Source: Fagopyrum homotropicum
Lineage: Eukaryota; Streptophyta; Magnoliopsida; Caryophyllales; Polygonaceae
Assembly: GCA_033239125.1 (NCBI GenBank)
Contig: BSWB01000004.1
Coordinates: 31,865,501-31,929,500, forward strand
Direction: 5' to 3'
DNA length: 64,000 nt
The translations under genes and the position numbers were made by a program. The stretch's first letter is position 1. Each line of letters begins with the position of its first letter. Below the pieces are notes generated by a model. The model did no database searches and was not told where the DNA came from. It worked only from the letters and a program-made list of their open reading frames with translations. Below, piece by piece: positions 46,341 to 57,617 of this stretch.

Positions 46341-47447
46341 AGGTATTTGCAATACCATTTACATGTTTTATGTCTTGCATCATATGATTTTGAAATTTTT
46401 GAAAAATTTTAAAATTTTTTGTGCCTCTAGAATGGATATGATCTCTATGATGAACATTGTTTTGTGGAATAGCTATGATGATTTTGATATGATTGAATTG
46501 ATTTATGACATATGTGGGATTTGAATACTTTGTTAGAACTTCATGCATGTTTGATAATTCGCTTTCATTCTAAATCATGTTAAGTGTTGAAGGTTGAAAC
46601 CGCATATAAGTTCTTACACTTCTTATTGAAATGATTAAGGCACTTCGATTTTCTTACTTCTTTCTTTGATCACTTAGCCCCTCAATGAAAATAATTGCCT
46701 CCTTTACCTATCCGGGAATTAGGAAGAGTTGATTTTTGGCATGTTTGATGTGGGAGGGCTATGAAAGCAATACTTTGCATTCAAAGGAATAGAAAGAAAT
46801 TATAGGTTTGGGGAAGTCAATCATGATGATGAGTAACTCGGCACCATTCACATAGCCGGGTGTTTGTGTCTTGCCAAAGTCGGATTGAGCGATATTCCTA
46901 GCGGATTATGGTATGTGCGCTAAGGGTTTGAGGCATCTCATAAAATTGAGAAACGCCAATCTCCTAGGCTTCGGTTTTTGTGCACCTCTATCCATAACTC
47001 CAAAAGTAAAGTCGAAAAATGAAAAGAAGAGAGCGAAGCTCTAAGTTGAAAGTGCTGCGGAAACCGCAAAAGAAAAAGTAGAAGAGTTGGGTTATTCCTT
47101 TTCCCGGATTCATGCACCACATCCCTTATAAGTTTCCTCCTTTCCGCATTCTTGACCTTACTTGAAAGTCCTTAAGATCATTGGAATGTGTTTGGCTTTG
47201 TGGTCTAAATTGGATTCCTCATGATTGATTTTGATATATTGCAAGTTATGATGCATGTTATGATTTTCTTACAAAGTATGATTATCCTTTCCATGCTATA
47301 TTTCCTTTCGACCATATGACGATTATCATTAGTTATGAAGCAACTATTTGAGGGTGATCTATGAATAGAAGCACAACCAAAATATTGTGGTTTTTCTTTA
47401 TTTTTGCATATTCATAATCCATATCATCTTGTATTTTAAGTTTGAAC
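46341..47447 (+). other. Conserved non-coding region between the two PPT modules (region 1)
   Basis: About 1.1 kb without a gene. The block at about 46790-47060 is nearly identical to 58160-58410 and recognisable at 61735-61985, although all lie in non-coding DNA. See the findings. Confidence 0.75.
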
Positions 47448-47486
47448 CTTGCTTGGGGACAAGCAAGAGGCAAGTATGGGGTATTT
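47448..47486 (+). other. Region 1 polypurine tract with GGGA hairpin
   Basis: CTTGCTTG-GGGA-CAAGCAAG (47448-47467), a perfect 8-bp stem, then CAAGTATGGGGTATTTT ending where LTR_D starts (47487). Confidence 0.9.
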
Positions 47487-49124
47487 TGATGACATGAATT
47501 ATGACCTATTTTTAGGCATGTATTTATATAGATTTTCCCTTAATTTTGCATGCATAGACATACATTCATGACATTTATGGTTATATTTACCTACTTTGCA
47601 AGAATAGAGGTCTACACAGAGTTTTATTGCATTTGTAGGTAATTTGGCGAATTATGGAACAAAAATGGCACATTTAAGGATTAAGCCTTGAAGCGGGACA
47701 AAAAGGAGCATAAAAGGAATTTAGGACGCGCCAAAGTATTTTCTGATACCATCGGACGCGGCCCAAAGTATTCTCTGATACCGTCGGACGCGGCCCAAAG
47801 TATTCTCTGATACCGTCTGACGCGCCAAAGTATTTTCTGATACCTTATGACGCGGCCCAGAGTATCTTCTGATACCAGCGGATTCGACTTCTTTTCAGTC
47901 CAAATATTTAGGGTTTTATCTTAAAAACTCTAGATTTATCCCTACATATATTCGATAGCCTTCAACATTTGAAGGGAGCCAATTTCTCCAAGGGGAGACT
48001 AAAAGGAGTCAATTTCTCCGAAGGACGGTGACAGCCCCGGGACTTGGAGTTAAATTCTCCAAAGGATACTTAGAGAGGCAGACTTGGAGGTCTTGCTATT
48101 TGGAGGGAAGATTTGGTGAAGGACGCACTTCCCTTTTTGCGAAGTTGGAAGATTTTAGGGTTTTATTTGAAGGCGGATTGACATCCCGTTCTTCTTTGTT
48201 CCTTGAGATTTGTGAGAGATTCTTACTCTATCCTACATCTATTGAACGCAAGTTACTTTTGAGTTTTATTGACATTGGTTTTGTGTTTGTTATTGAGATT
48301 TCAAGGTTTTACCTTTTCTCCTTTTCATATTTGATATTTGATTCTATGACTATGATTATTGGCTAAAACCCTTTAGCAATTCTAAGGTGAAGAGTTGATA
48401 GTTGTGGCTTAGATAATGATAGATCGATTGTAATTTGATTGGACCCTGAGAGTTAGAGAAATATCGTCGACACCCTAAATCACGGCCTGTTCTTAGGTTT
48501 CCACGGCCGTGATTCTCAAGAACTACCCGTGATTTACTTTAGTTTACGAACTTTGCTTTTACTTTAATCCAAAGTTAAAGATTTGCTTTAACTTAGTCTT
48601 GGCTTGCCTTTTCTAGGTGGTAGTGAAGCCTCAACAACCTCTACCTCGATTGTGAGCCTCAACAACATCAGTCGGTTAAGTTAGTCTTGATCTTTAGATT
48701 ATAAGTTTGGGTATTTGACACTAATTCTCATCTCTAGAATCTTTCTATATTGAGCCTCAACAACTTGTATAGAGAGTGCTTTGTAGGTGAGTTACATAAG
48801 GTTTTTGGAACCTCAACCGTACGATTACCTTACATTAGTATACCTTTGCATATCTCCACTCTGTCTTTACATCATTAGTATATCTTGAATCTATTGCCGC
48901 AATTGGATACCTGAAACTTTAGGATTGTTGTTTTCCCAATATCTGCAAAACTCCTATATTTACTCGCTTGATAACCTGCAATCGAGTTCGCTCCACCCAA
49001 ATCCCTGTGTTCGATACTCTGGAATTCTTGCTTAACTACGTCGATCCGTACACTGCGGGTTCGCTTGCTTGATTCTAGTTTTATAAATTTAAAACTTATT
49101 TGCACACACCTCTAGGGGCGAACA
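47487..49124 (+). repeat. LTR_D, internal to element C (1,638 bp)
   Basis: It runs TGATGACATG to GGGGCGAACA. Its first ~900 bp differ from LTR_C; from about 48555 it is nearly identical to LTR_C. It has a PPT before it and a PBS after it, so it is a genuine LTR boundary on both sides. Confidence 0.9.
47725..47880. repeat. 30/32-bp tandem repeats in LTR_D
   Basis: Five units starting at 47725, 47755, 47787, 47819 and 47849 with lengths 30, 32, 32, 30 and 32, each beginning GACGCG and containing AAAGTATT(T/C)TCTGATACC or a close variant. They take the place of the CGGCCG cassettes found in this part of LTR_C. Confidence 0.93.
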
Positions 49125-49130
49125 AGTTTT

Positions 49131-49148
49131 TGGCGCCGTTGCCGGGGA
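49131..49148 (+). other. Primer binding site of C internal region 2 (tRNA-Asp)
   Basis: TGGCGCCGTTGCCGGGGA, 6 bases after the LTR_D end. Confidence 0.93.
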
Positions 49149-49225
49149 TTTGGATTCGTCCGAATCCGGTAGCCGGTTGTCAAGCTTGGGAGCTTACTCT
49201 CGTTATTTGATTTGTCTTTGAGTGC

Positions 49226-52200
49226 ATGCGCAGGTCTAGGAACACCGAAGATCTCTTACCTCTTGATCAAGAGCTAGAGAAAACCTTGAGACAAAGGCGC
49301 AAGGAAAAGAAGATGGCTGAAGAAAACGAACGCAATCTTCAAACGGAGTTGGCGGAGAAGGAAGCTCAACTCCGATGGAATGAGACTCTCCGCCAGGATG
49401 AGATGGATCGTCATCAATCTCAAGTTAACGGTCTACAAGACATGCTTTTCCAAATGAGGATAAAGATGAGCGACCTTGAAGATAAGGTAGGCAAGAAGTC
49501 CTCGAGAAGGAGATCAAGGTCTAGAAGAAAAAGCCACTCATCCGCTGATGATAGTGATTCTTCCATGCCACCGTTAGAAGAGATTGATCCCACGATCAAT
49601 ATAAATTCCTTCAATCCACAAGGAGCTACTAATCGCCGCATCCCACCAAGGAATGCGAGAGTCGAACGTGTGGATAATGAGCCAAGAACTCTTGGCCAGC
49701 GGATGGATCCAACACAACAACCACGCCGCTTGTGTGTGAATTTTGATGCTGAAGATGTGCAAGGGTTTAGTTTTAACCCTCAAGTTATCACTCTTGTTCG
49801 CCAAAGCCAATTTGGTGGTACAAGCGCTGAATCTCCACACCAACACTTGCAAAACTTTGAGTGTATGATGGAGACGATGAGACCGAAGAACGCCACTACC
49901 AACAACTATAAGCTCAAACCTTTCTTTTTCTCCTTGAAAGGGAAAGCGTTATCTTGGTACCAAGCTCTTCCTAATGGGAAACTAGACACGTGGGAAGACC
50001 TTTCCGCAGAGTTTCTCACCAAATTCTTTCCGCCTTCCAAAACGGCGGAACTTAGAGGTAAGATTAATGCTTTTTCTATGAGACCTAACGAAAGTTTGTT
50101 TCAATCTTGGGAAAGGTTTCAGGATTTGCTATTGGATTGCCCTCATCATGGCATATCCAAGCTTGCCTTGCTGGAGATTTACTACAAGGGGCTGGATGCG
50201 GGAACGCAATTCAACCTCCAATCCCTCTCATGTGGAACGTTCATGGACATGAGAGAAGATGACGCTTGGGACTTCATTGAGAAGCAAGCAAGAGTCATAG
50301 AGAAGTATTCCCACCGGAAGGTGGAGGGAAATCGTGTGGAGCAAGGAGCAAAGCTCACACATGAAGCTCAAAATCAGATTTTCTCCCTCAACAATGAGAT
50401 CAAAGAGTTGAAGGAGGCTATCAAGACCAACTTCCCAAAGCAACAAGAGAAGGATGTTGGCTATTTGGGCAACAACAACGGCGGTGATAACACCAACCGC
50501 AACAACAATAACTGGAACAATAACCGGAATAACAATTGGAATGGAAACAACAACAACCGGAACAACAACAATTGGAACAACAATTGGGGTTCAAACAACA
50601 ACAATTGGCGCTCCAATCAACAAAATTCCGGTAACTCCTATCCTTCCAATTCCAATTCACTAACTCCACCCTCCTCTTCGTCTACTCCTTTGAAAAGCCA
50701 GGGGCAATCATCTAATGGAGGCAACAATACGGGAAAAGAGAAGTCCGATCCCATGTTGGAAACTATCTTGGGAAAGCTTCAAGGGTTGGAGAACCGCATC
50801 ATCAAGGTTGATGATCAAATTTCGAAGGTTGACAAAGCTCAAAAAGTTTTGGAAAACCAATTGTTCAACCACGCGGAGGAAGTCCCTAGAAATCAAGGGA
50901 AACTTCCAGGAAAGACGGAGGACAACCCTAAGGGAAGGGTAATGGCGATTACATCTAGGAGCGGAGTGACTACCACCGATCCGCAGCCTACGTTCGTTGA
51001 AGTCCCCGTAGAGAAGGACAAAGAAAAGGGGAAGGAGAAGGAAGATGTCTATGTTCCTCCTCCAACTTTAAAACCTCCCCTACCGTTCCCTCAATCTAGA
51101 GCGCGAGCGCGCCTAGACAAGCAATTCGGTAAGTTCATAGAACTCATGAGCAAGCTGCATATTAATATACCCTTCATTGATGCTATTGTTGGTATGCCGG
51201 CTTATGGCAAGTTCTTGAAGGAGCTTCTCTCTAACAAGAGGAAGCTAGAAGACTTCGGTGAAGTCAAGATGAGTTCGGATTCTTCGGATCTCATCAAGAC
51301 TATGAAGGAGAAAATGCCCCCAAAGTTGAAGGATCCGGGGTCATTTTGCATTCCCATTGGAGTGGGAGATGTCACATATGACGCTTTGTGTGACTTAGGA
51401 GCAAGTGTGAGCATCATACCACTTGCATTGTGTAGGAAGATTGGTTTAGGCGATCCTAAACCGGTCAAGATGACGTTATACATGGCGGATCGATCCATCA
51501 CTCGCCCCGTCGGAATTGTAGAAGACGTCCCGGTCAAGCTAGGTAAATTCTTTGTCCCTATTGATTTTGTCGTGCTTGACATTCCTGCAGATAGTCCGGT
51601 CCCGATCATACTGGGAAGACCGTTTCTTGCAACTTCCGGCTGCATGGTCGATTGCAAGAATGGGAGACTCGCTTTTGATATTGGGGAAGAGAAAGTAGAG
51701 TTCGTTCTTTCCACTCTAGTGAAGGAGCCAATCTTTGATGAGGATATTTACAATATCCAAGATGAAGAAGGTTTGTCTAGGGAGGAGGTAAGTGCGATTC
51801 TCTTTAACGATCCGTTACAAAAGGTTATTACTATGAGTCTAACCAATGTAGGAGAAGAAGAAGAGTGCAAAGAGGAAATTGAAGCCTTGGAAGCACAAGA
51901 AGAGATGCATGAAGTGGAGCTTGAGAAACTCCACGATGAGGCTGAGAATACTAGAATCCACGGTCATACCCTGTATTCCACGACCGTGGATTCCACGACC
52001 AAAATCGACTTCCATTCCAGAGGATATTACGGCCGTGGAACACAAGAGGAGACCGTAATTTTGACCGTGGAAGAGGGTGACCGGCATACTTCTTCAACTT
52101 CTTCTAATTCTTCTCCAACCCATTCAACATCCTTAGAAACTTCTAAGGAAACATCGGAAGCTCCTCAAGGATCATTGGAAGCTCCGAAAGCAATGGAACT

Positions 52201-55098
52201 CAAACCACTTCCTACTCATCTAAGGTACGCTTTTCTTGGATCTAATTCCACCTTTCCGGTTATCGTTAGTTCTAAATTAAGCATAGATGAACATGAACAG
52301 CTCATGATTGTCCTTAGGAAACATAGAAAAGCCATAGGCTATACTATTGAGGACTTAGTAGGAATTAAACCCTCCCTATGCATGCATAAGATACTAATGG
52401 AGGAGGACTTTAGAACTTCAAGACAACCTCAAAGGCGGTTGAATCCGACCATGAAGGAGGTTGTCAAGAAGGAAATTCTTAAACTTCTTGATGCAGGTAT
52501 CATCTATCCTATCTCCGATAGCAAGTGGGTGAGCCCGGTTCAAGTAGTTCCGAAGAAGGGAGGAATGACGGTCATCACCAATAAGAACAACGAACTCATT
52601 CCTACCCGAACCGTAACTGGATGGCGAATGTGTATAGACTACCGCAAGCTCAACAACGCAACGCGGAAGGATCACTTTCCATTGCCATTCATTGATCAGA
52701 TGCTTGAAAGGTTAGCACAACATTCATACTTTTGCTACCTTGACGGTTATAGTGGCTTCTTCCAGATTCCGATACATCCGGATGATCAAGAGAAGACCAC
52801 ATTCACGTGCCCTTGGGGTACGTTTGCCTATAGGAGAATGCCGTTCGGGCTTTGCAACGCCCCAGCCACCTTTCAACGGTGCATGATGGCCATCTTCTCC
52901 GAATATGTAGAGGAAATCATGGAAGTCTTCATGGACGACTTCTCCGTTTACGGTTCCTCTTTTAACGATTGTCTTTCTAACCTTTCTCTTGTTTTGCAAA
53001 GATGTGAAGACACTAACCTAGTTCTTAATTGGGAGAAGTGTCAGTTTATGGTTAAGGAAGGAATCGTATTAGGTCACTTAGTCTCTAGTAGAGGATAAAG
53101 GTAGACAAGGCTAAGATAGAGACCATAGAGAAACTTCCCCCCCCAATTTCAGTGAAAGGGATAAGAAGTTTCCTAGGACATGCTGGATTTTATAGACGTT
53201 TCATTAATGACTTTTCTAAGATATCAAAACCTCTCACTAATCTATTGATGAAGGATGCGGTTTTTGAGTTTTCACAGGAATGTCTAGATGCGTTCAACAC
53301 CATTCAGCAAGCTCTAATTTCAGCACCCATTATCCAACCCCCGGATTGGACTCTCCCCTTCGAGATTATGTGTGATGCTAGTGACGTAGCCATTGGAGTT
53401 GTTCTTGGGCAACGAAAGGAAGGACGAACCCACGCCATATACTACGCTAGCAAGACGCTAGACGAAGCTCAGCTCAACTACGCCACTACGGAAAAGGAGT
53501 TTCTAGCCATTGTCTACGCTATTGACAAGTTTCGCTCTTATCTTGTAGGTGCAAAGGTGATAGTCTACACGGATCATGCTGCGATCCGGTACCTCCTTGC
53601 GAAGAAAGATGCGAAGCCAAGGCTGATTAGATGGATTCTTCTCCTACAAGAATTCGATCTTGAGATCCGCGACAAGAAAGGCTCGGAAAATACTGTTGCG
53701 GATCATTTGAGTCGTCTAACACATCTAGAGGACGACCACTTGCCCATTGATGACTCCTTTCCGGACGAACACCTACATATCATAGAGGAGTGCATCAAGG
53801 TAGTCTCCAAAGGTAACGAACCATGGTTTGCTGATTTCGTTAACTATTTGGTTTGCCAGGAGATACCACCCGGACTGTCATACGCACAAAGGAAGAAGTT
53901 CTTCAAGGACGTCCGGGAATACTATTGGAATGAGCCTCTCCTCTTTAAGAGAGGTCCGGATGGCATCATCCGGCGATGTGTGCCGGAAGATGAGATGCAA
54001 AGTGTCATCCGCCATTGTCACTCACTACCTTGTGGAGGACACGCTAGTTCGAACAAAACTAGCGCAAAGGTATTGCAATTTGGATTCTATTGGCCTGCTT
54101 TATTTAAAGATGTGCAATCCTTTGTTTCTTGTTGCGATGCTTGTCAAAGAACAGGCAATATCTCTAGAAGGAACGAGATGCCCCTCAACAACATCCAAGA
54201 GGTGGAGATTTTCGACATTTGGGGAGTCGATTTCATGGGACCATTCCCTTCTTCTTGTGGAAACCAATACATATTATTGGCGGTAGACTACGTTTCTAGA
54301 TGGGTAGAAGCAATTGCCTCTCCCACAAATGATGCCATGGTGGTGGTTAAGTTCTTCAACAAGACCATCTTTCCGCGATTCGGGACACCAAGGACGATCA
54401 TTAGTGATGGAGGTTCTCACTTCATAGCCCGTCGCTTTGAAGCTCTTCTAGCCAAGTATGGGGTTACTCACAAGATCGCCACCCCTTACCATCCACAAAC
54501 GAGTGGACAAGTTGAGATCTCAAATAGGGAGATCAAGGGAATTCTAGAGAAGACGGTTTCAAGGACTAGGAAGGATTGGTCCTTGAAACTAGATGACGCA
54601 TTATGGGCGTACCGGACTGCATACAAGACTCCCATAGGAACCACACCATACAACCTTGTGTATGGGAAATCTTGTCATTTGCCGGTAGAGCTGGAGCACA
54701 AAGCGTTTTGGGCTATCAAATGGCTAAATTTCAGCATGAAGGAAGCGGGAGAGAAGCGTCTCCTAGACATCAACAAACTGGATGAGCTTCGCTTGAACGC
54801 CTATGAAAACGCCAAAATCTACAAGGAAAGAGCAAAGCATTGGCATGATAAGCATATCATTCCAAAGGACTTCAAAGAAGGAGATCAAGTTCTCCTCTTC
54901 AATTCAAGGCTTCGCCTCTTTCCAGGTAAGCTTAAATCCCGTTGGACTGGACCTTTTCTAATTAAGCGTATTTTCCCCCATGGTGCAGTTGAAGTATGGG
55001 GTGAAGCTAGCGGAAGTTTTAAGGTGAACGGCCAACGACTCAAGAAGTACTCGCCAGAACTCCAAGCTGAGGAGTTTGCACCTACCGCACTCGAATAA
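49226..55098 (+). pseudogene. gag-pol: Element C gag-pol (one frameshift from intact)
   Basis: It starts MRRSRNTEDLLP. Order: coiled-coil, Ser/Arg-rich segment, capsid (WYQALPNGK, FLTKFFPPSK), an unusual Asn-rich tail (about residues 415-470, runs of NNNW/NNRN) in place of a CCHC knuckle, protease DLGAS at residue 723, linker with CGGCCG cassettes (51955-52075), RT with FMDD at 1235. A single missing base near 53093-53096 creates TAA at 53096-53098. The next frame (from 53098) carries RNase H (CDASDVAIG, YTDHAAIRYLL), integrase zinc finger (HCHSLPCGGH, CDACQRTG) and the D-D-E core, to the stop at 55096-55098. Otherwise it is open. It is Athila-type and the likely source of enzymes for the family before the deletion. 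Confidence 0.94.
51955..52075 (+). other. CGGCCG cassettes in C protease-RT linker
   Basis: Contains CCACGACCGTGG, TTACGGCCGTGGAAC and ACCGTAATTTTGACCGTGG within the reading frame. A stretch of about 50 bp (CATTCCAGAGG ... ACCGTAATT) closely matches LTR_C near 43280-43322. Confidence 0.85.
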
Positions 55099-55131
55099 GT
55101 GCAAGACTGGTCTAGCTACGGACCTTAAACA

Positions 55132-55158
55132 AAGCGCTTCTTGGGAGGCAACCCAAGG
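55132..55158 (+). other. Post-pol conserved motif, region 2
   Basis: AAGCGCTTCTTGGGAGGCAA then CCCAAGG, as at 45830, 34 bases after the pol stop. Confidence 0.87.
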
Positions 55159-55329
55159 TATTGCATTCTTGTTTTTGTTTTCGATTCATAGACTAGTTTA
55201 GAATAGACGTTTTTGCTTTATTTTGCCTCGATTTCTTCCGGTATGTTCGTGTTTTTGGATGTAGGATCGATAGAAAAGGAGAAAGGAAGGATAATGTCGA
55301 AGAAAAGTGACGAAATTTGGACTTTGAAG

Positions 55330-55470
55330 CTTTACAGAAAGTTCCACGGTCTAAATTACGGTCGTCATAGCTACAGTGGCCGTAATTTTCAAAAGCCTTT
55401 GAAAAATCACAAAAACCACGGGTCCGTACACTTCCACGGCCGTGGAATGCCTCGACAGACCGTAATTTTT
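55330..55470 (+). other. CGGCCG cassettes in C 3' region
   Basis: TTCCACGGTC, ATTACGGTCGTC, GGCCGTAATTTT, CCACGGCCGTGG (55434-55445) and GACCGTAATTTT. A further set lies at 55865-55920. No gene. Confidence 0.8.
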
Positions 55471-55488
55471 GGAAATTTTGCCGGCCGC

Positions 55489-55496
55489 TATAAAAC
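55489..55496 (+). promoter_or_regulatory. Possible internal TATA box before the 3' ORF
   Basis: GGCCGCTATAAAACCCACATT, a good TATA match 433 bases upstream of the ATG at 55929, following a CGGCCG cassette as TATA boxes do in LTR_C. It may drive a subgenomic transcript of the downstream gene. Confidence 0.4.
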
Positions 55497-55928
55497 CCAC
55501 ATTCTTCACACACTTAACCAAAATTTCCCCAATTCCACGACCTAGAAACCAAAAACCCGCAGCCTCTTCCAATTCTTCATTCTCTAATCGTTTCCAACGA
55601 TTCTTCGCCCTAAACTGCAGCAAATCCAACCACGAACAGGATCCAAGCAACAAATCGAGTGGAAATCGATCAACAAACACGCATTTTGGATTTTTCAATC
55701 CGAAAAAAAGAGGTTATTTCTTTCTTCTCGATTTTAGCGGATTTAGTTCGTTTTTGCTATAGTTTTTTAGGAAGAACTGATAAAGACCGGAAGGAATTAG
55801 ATTAGGACTGCTTGCTGTGGTGATTGTTGGTGAATTTGCTGAGATTCACGAATTTTTGAGACGAATCACGGTCGCTGGGTAAACCACGGCCGTAATTCCC
55901 CAAGAACAGACTGTGGTTTTTGCTGAAA

Positions 55929-57497
55929 ATGGATTTCGTAAGGAGAGTTTCAGGAAGGATAAAGGAGAAGAAAGGGAACCAAAATAAGAAAAGAAAGGGC
56001 AACCCCTCCACCTCTAGGGCACCACCACCCTCATCTCCCTCACTACCATCCTCACCCTCACCTCCATCTTCACCTCCTCACCCTAGCATCCCGACCATAC
56101 ATGAGAACCACCTTGTAGCACTTGACCGGATCAAGGAGAGGACAGTGATAGGTCCTAGGTATTTGTTGTTGGAGGATCTACATCCTCTTAACATAGTTGA
56201 TGACCTTACATGGTTCTTGGATAGAGCCGGATTGCTTGTCTTCACGAACATTCGTGAAGACGCCTATGAGGAAATCACCCGAGAGGTTGTGACGTCTTTC
56301 GAGCACAGCCATGTTGATAGGACCGTCTCCTTCCGTCTCATGAATCGAGACTATCAGTTGAGTATAGTTGAGTTTGGGACCATTTTCGGGTTCCATGAGA
56401 CCTACAATGGTCGATTTCCGAGCGGAGTTTACCCCAAGGATTTTTGGGAGGAACTAGCCATGATTTACGCCGACGAGGACCGTTGGCAACCCGCCGATAC
56501 CAAGGCTAGATTGATGTACCATCTAGCCTTGAAGATAGCTCACCGTGTTCTTTCGGAGTGTCTCTTTCCTAGGACGGAGACGCCCCAAAAGATCAAGACG
56601 GATAAGCTATTCTTGCTCTACTGTATGCTTTACGGTCGCCGCACAGATTGTGCTACTCTTTTGGCGGCTACGATGAGTAAACTGAAGAACAAGAAGAAGG
56701 GGAACATTGGATATGGTGGGATAGTGACCCACATGGCTAGGACATTTGGTGTGGATTTTTCAGCTTGCACCCGCATACCCGCCGTACCTCTAGGATTACA
56801 TGCATTCATGGTTAGGGGACTCATCTTCCCCACACATAGAGGTCCGCCTTATGCGGGCATGCCTTGGGAGAGTAGGACAGGCAGGGGTATTGAGTGGCTG
56901 CCAGAGTATTCCATTGTGGCGGGACGCCACAATTGGAAGGAGACGTTCGCTGTGATGCATGCGAACAGGCTTGTAGCTCCCCCTTACGTTCCACCACCAG
57001 TTGTGGATGAGGAGGAGATGGGAGAGCAGTACGAGAGTGGTGGAGGAGCGGAGCAGGAGTTCGGCACGTTTCCGGATCAGCCGGAGGCGGCCCCGGATGT
57101 ACCTAGGCGCTCTCCACGCCCAGCTAGAGCTTCAGGCTCGTCATCTCGCCGCGCCAGCGTGAGTGAGAGGCCCACGTGGATGACTACACCTCCCACTTGG
57201 TACGACACACCCCCTCCTTGGTCCACGACGCAGCCAGCAGTACCACCGCCACCACCAACACCAGCACCAGCCGATGCCCCCGCATGGTATGATCACGCCC
57301 CGGGATGGTATGAGAGGATGCCGGATTGGGCTACCGGACTTTCAGAGAGAGTCGGAGCGCTAGAGATCCGGGCGGATGCTAGAGACGGACGCCTAGACGA
57401 CCTTGACCACATGATGAGGGACGTCTACCGCCAGCAGTTTGGGCGGTTCTATGATCCGAGTTTCTCTCCATTCCCACCTCCACCGGCGCCGCAGTGA
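55929..57497 (+). CDS. ATHILA ORF-1-like protein (env-position gene)
   Basis: 522 residues from MDFVRRVSGRIKEKKG. ATG at 55929 is preferred over a TTG start upstream and has a good context (GAAAATGG). Basic N-terminus, Ser/Pro-rich segment, then the conserved domain about residues 55-330 (DDLTWFLDRAGLLVF, VSFRLMNRDYQLSIVEFGTI, FPRTETPQKIKTDKLFLLYC), typical of the plant 'Arabidopsis retrotransposon ORF-1/ATHILA' family. The C-terminus has acidic and Pro-rich parts with WYD/WYE repeats and a terminal amphipathic helix. I see no signal peptide or membrane segment, so the env label refers only to position after pol. Molecular function unknown. The frame is fully open. Confidence 0.85.
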   Translation: MDFVRRVSGRIKEKKGNQNKKRKGNPSTSRAPPPSSPSLPSSPSPPSSPPHPSIPTIHENHLVALDRIKERTVIGPRYLLLEDLHPLNIVDDLTWFLDRAGLLVFTNIREDAYEEITREVVTSFEHSHVDRTVSFRLMNRDYQLSIVEFGTIFGFHETYNGRFPSGVYPKDFWEELAMIYADEDRWQPADTKARLMYHLALKIAHRVLSECLFPRTETPQKIKTDKLFLLYCMLYGRRTDCATLLAATMSKLKNKKKGNIGYGGIVTHMARTFGVDFSACTRIPAVPLGLHAFMVRGLIFPTHRGPPYAGMPWESRTGRGIEWLPEYSIVAGRHNWKETFAVMHANRLVAPPYVPPPVVDEEEMGEQYESGGGAEQEFGTFPDQPEAAPDVPRRSPRPARASGSSSRRASVSERPTWMTTPPTWYDTPPPWSTTQPAVPPPPPTPAPADAPAWYDHAPGWYERMPDWATGLSERVGALEIRADARDGRLDDLDHMMRDVYRQQFGRFYDPSFSPFPPPPAPQ

Positions 57498-57579
57498 TCG
57501 ATGCATGACCGTTCGTTTTAGACATTCCCGCCACCACTTGTGAGTTTCTTTTTCTTATCTTTCTTTTGTTCTTTCTTGT

Positions 57580-57617
57580 GAACATTAGGGACAATGTTCG
57601 TCCTAAGTATGGGGTGG
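57580..57617 (+). other. Internal GGGA hairpin and purine motif (region 2)
   Basis: GAACATT-AGGGAC-AATGTTC (57580-57599), then TAAGTATGGGGTGG from 57604, about 80 bases after the ORF-1 stop. Confidence 0.85.

Noticed and set aside
47725..47880. CRISPR-like regular repeats
   Set aside because: Units are contiguous with no spacers and lie in a plant retrotransposon LTR.
11316..49148. tRNA-like matches
   Set aside because: Primer binding sites complementary only to tRNA 3' ends; no cloverleaf, so no tRNA gene.
53096..53098. Programmed frameshift or readthrough in element C pol
   Set aside because: The site is inside RT where Q is continuous, and no slippery heptamer is evident; a single-base deletion is simpler.
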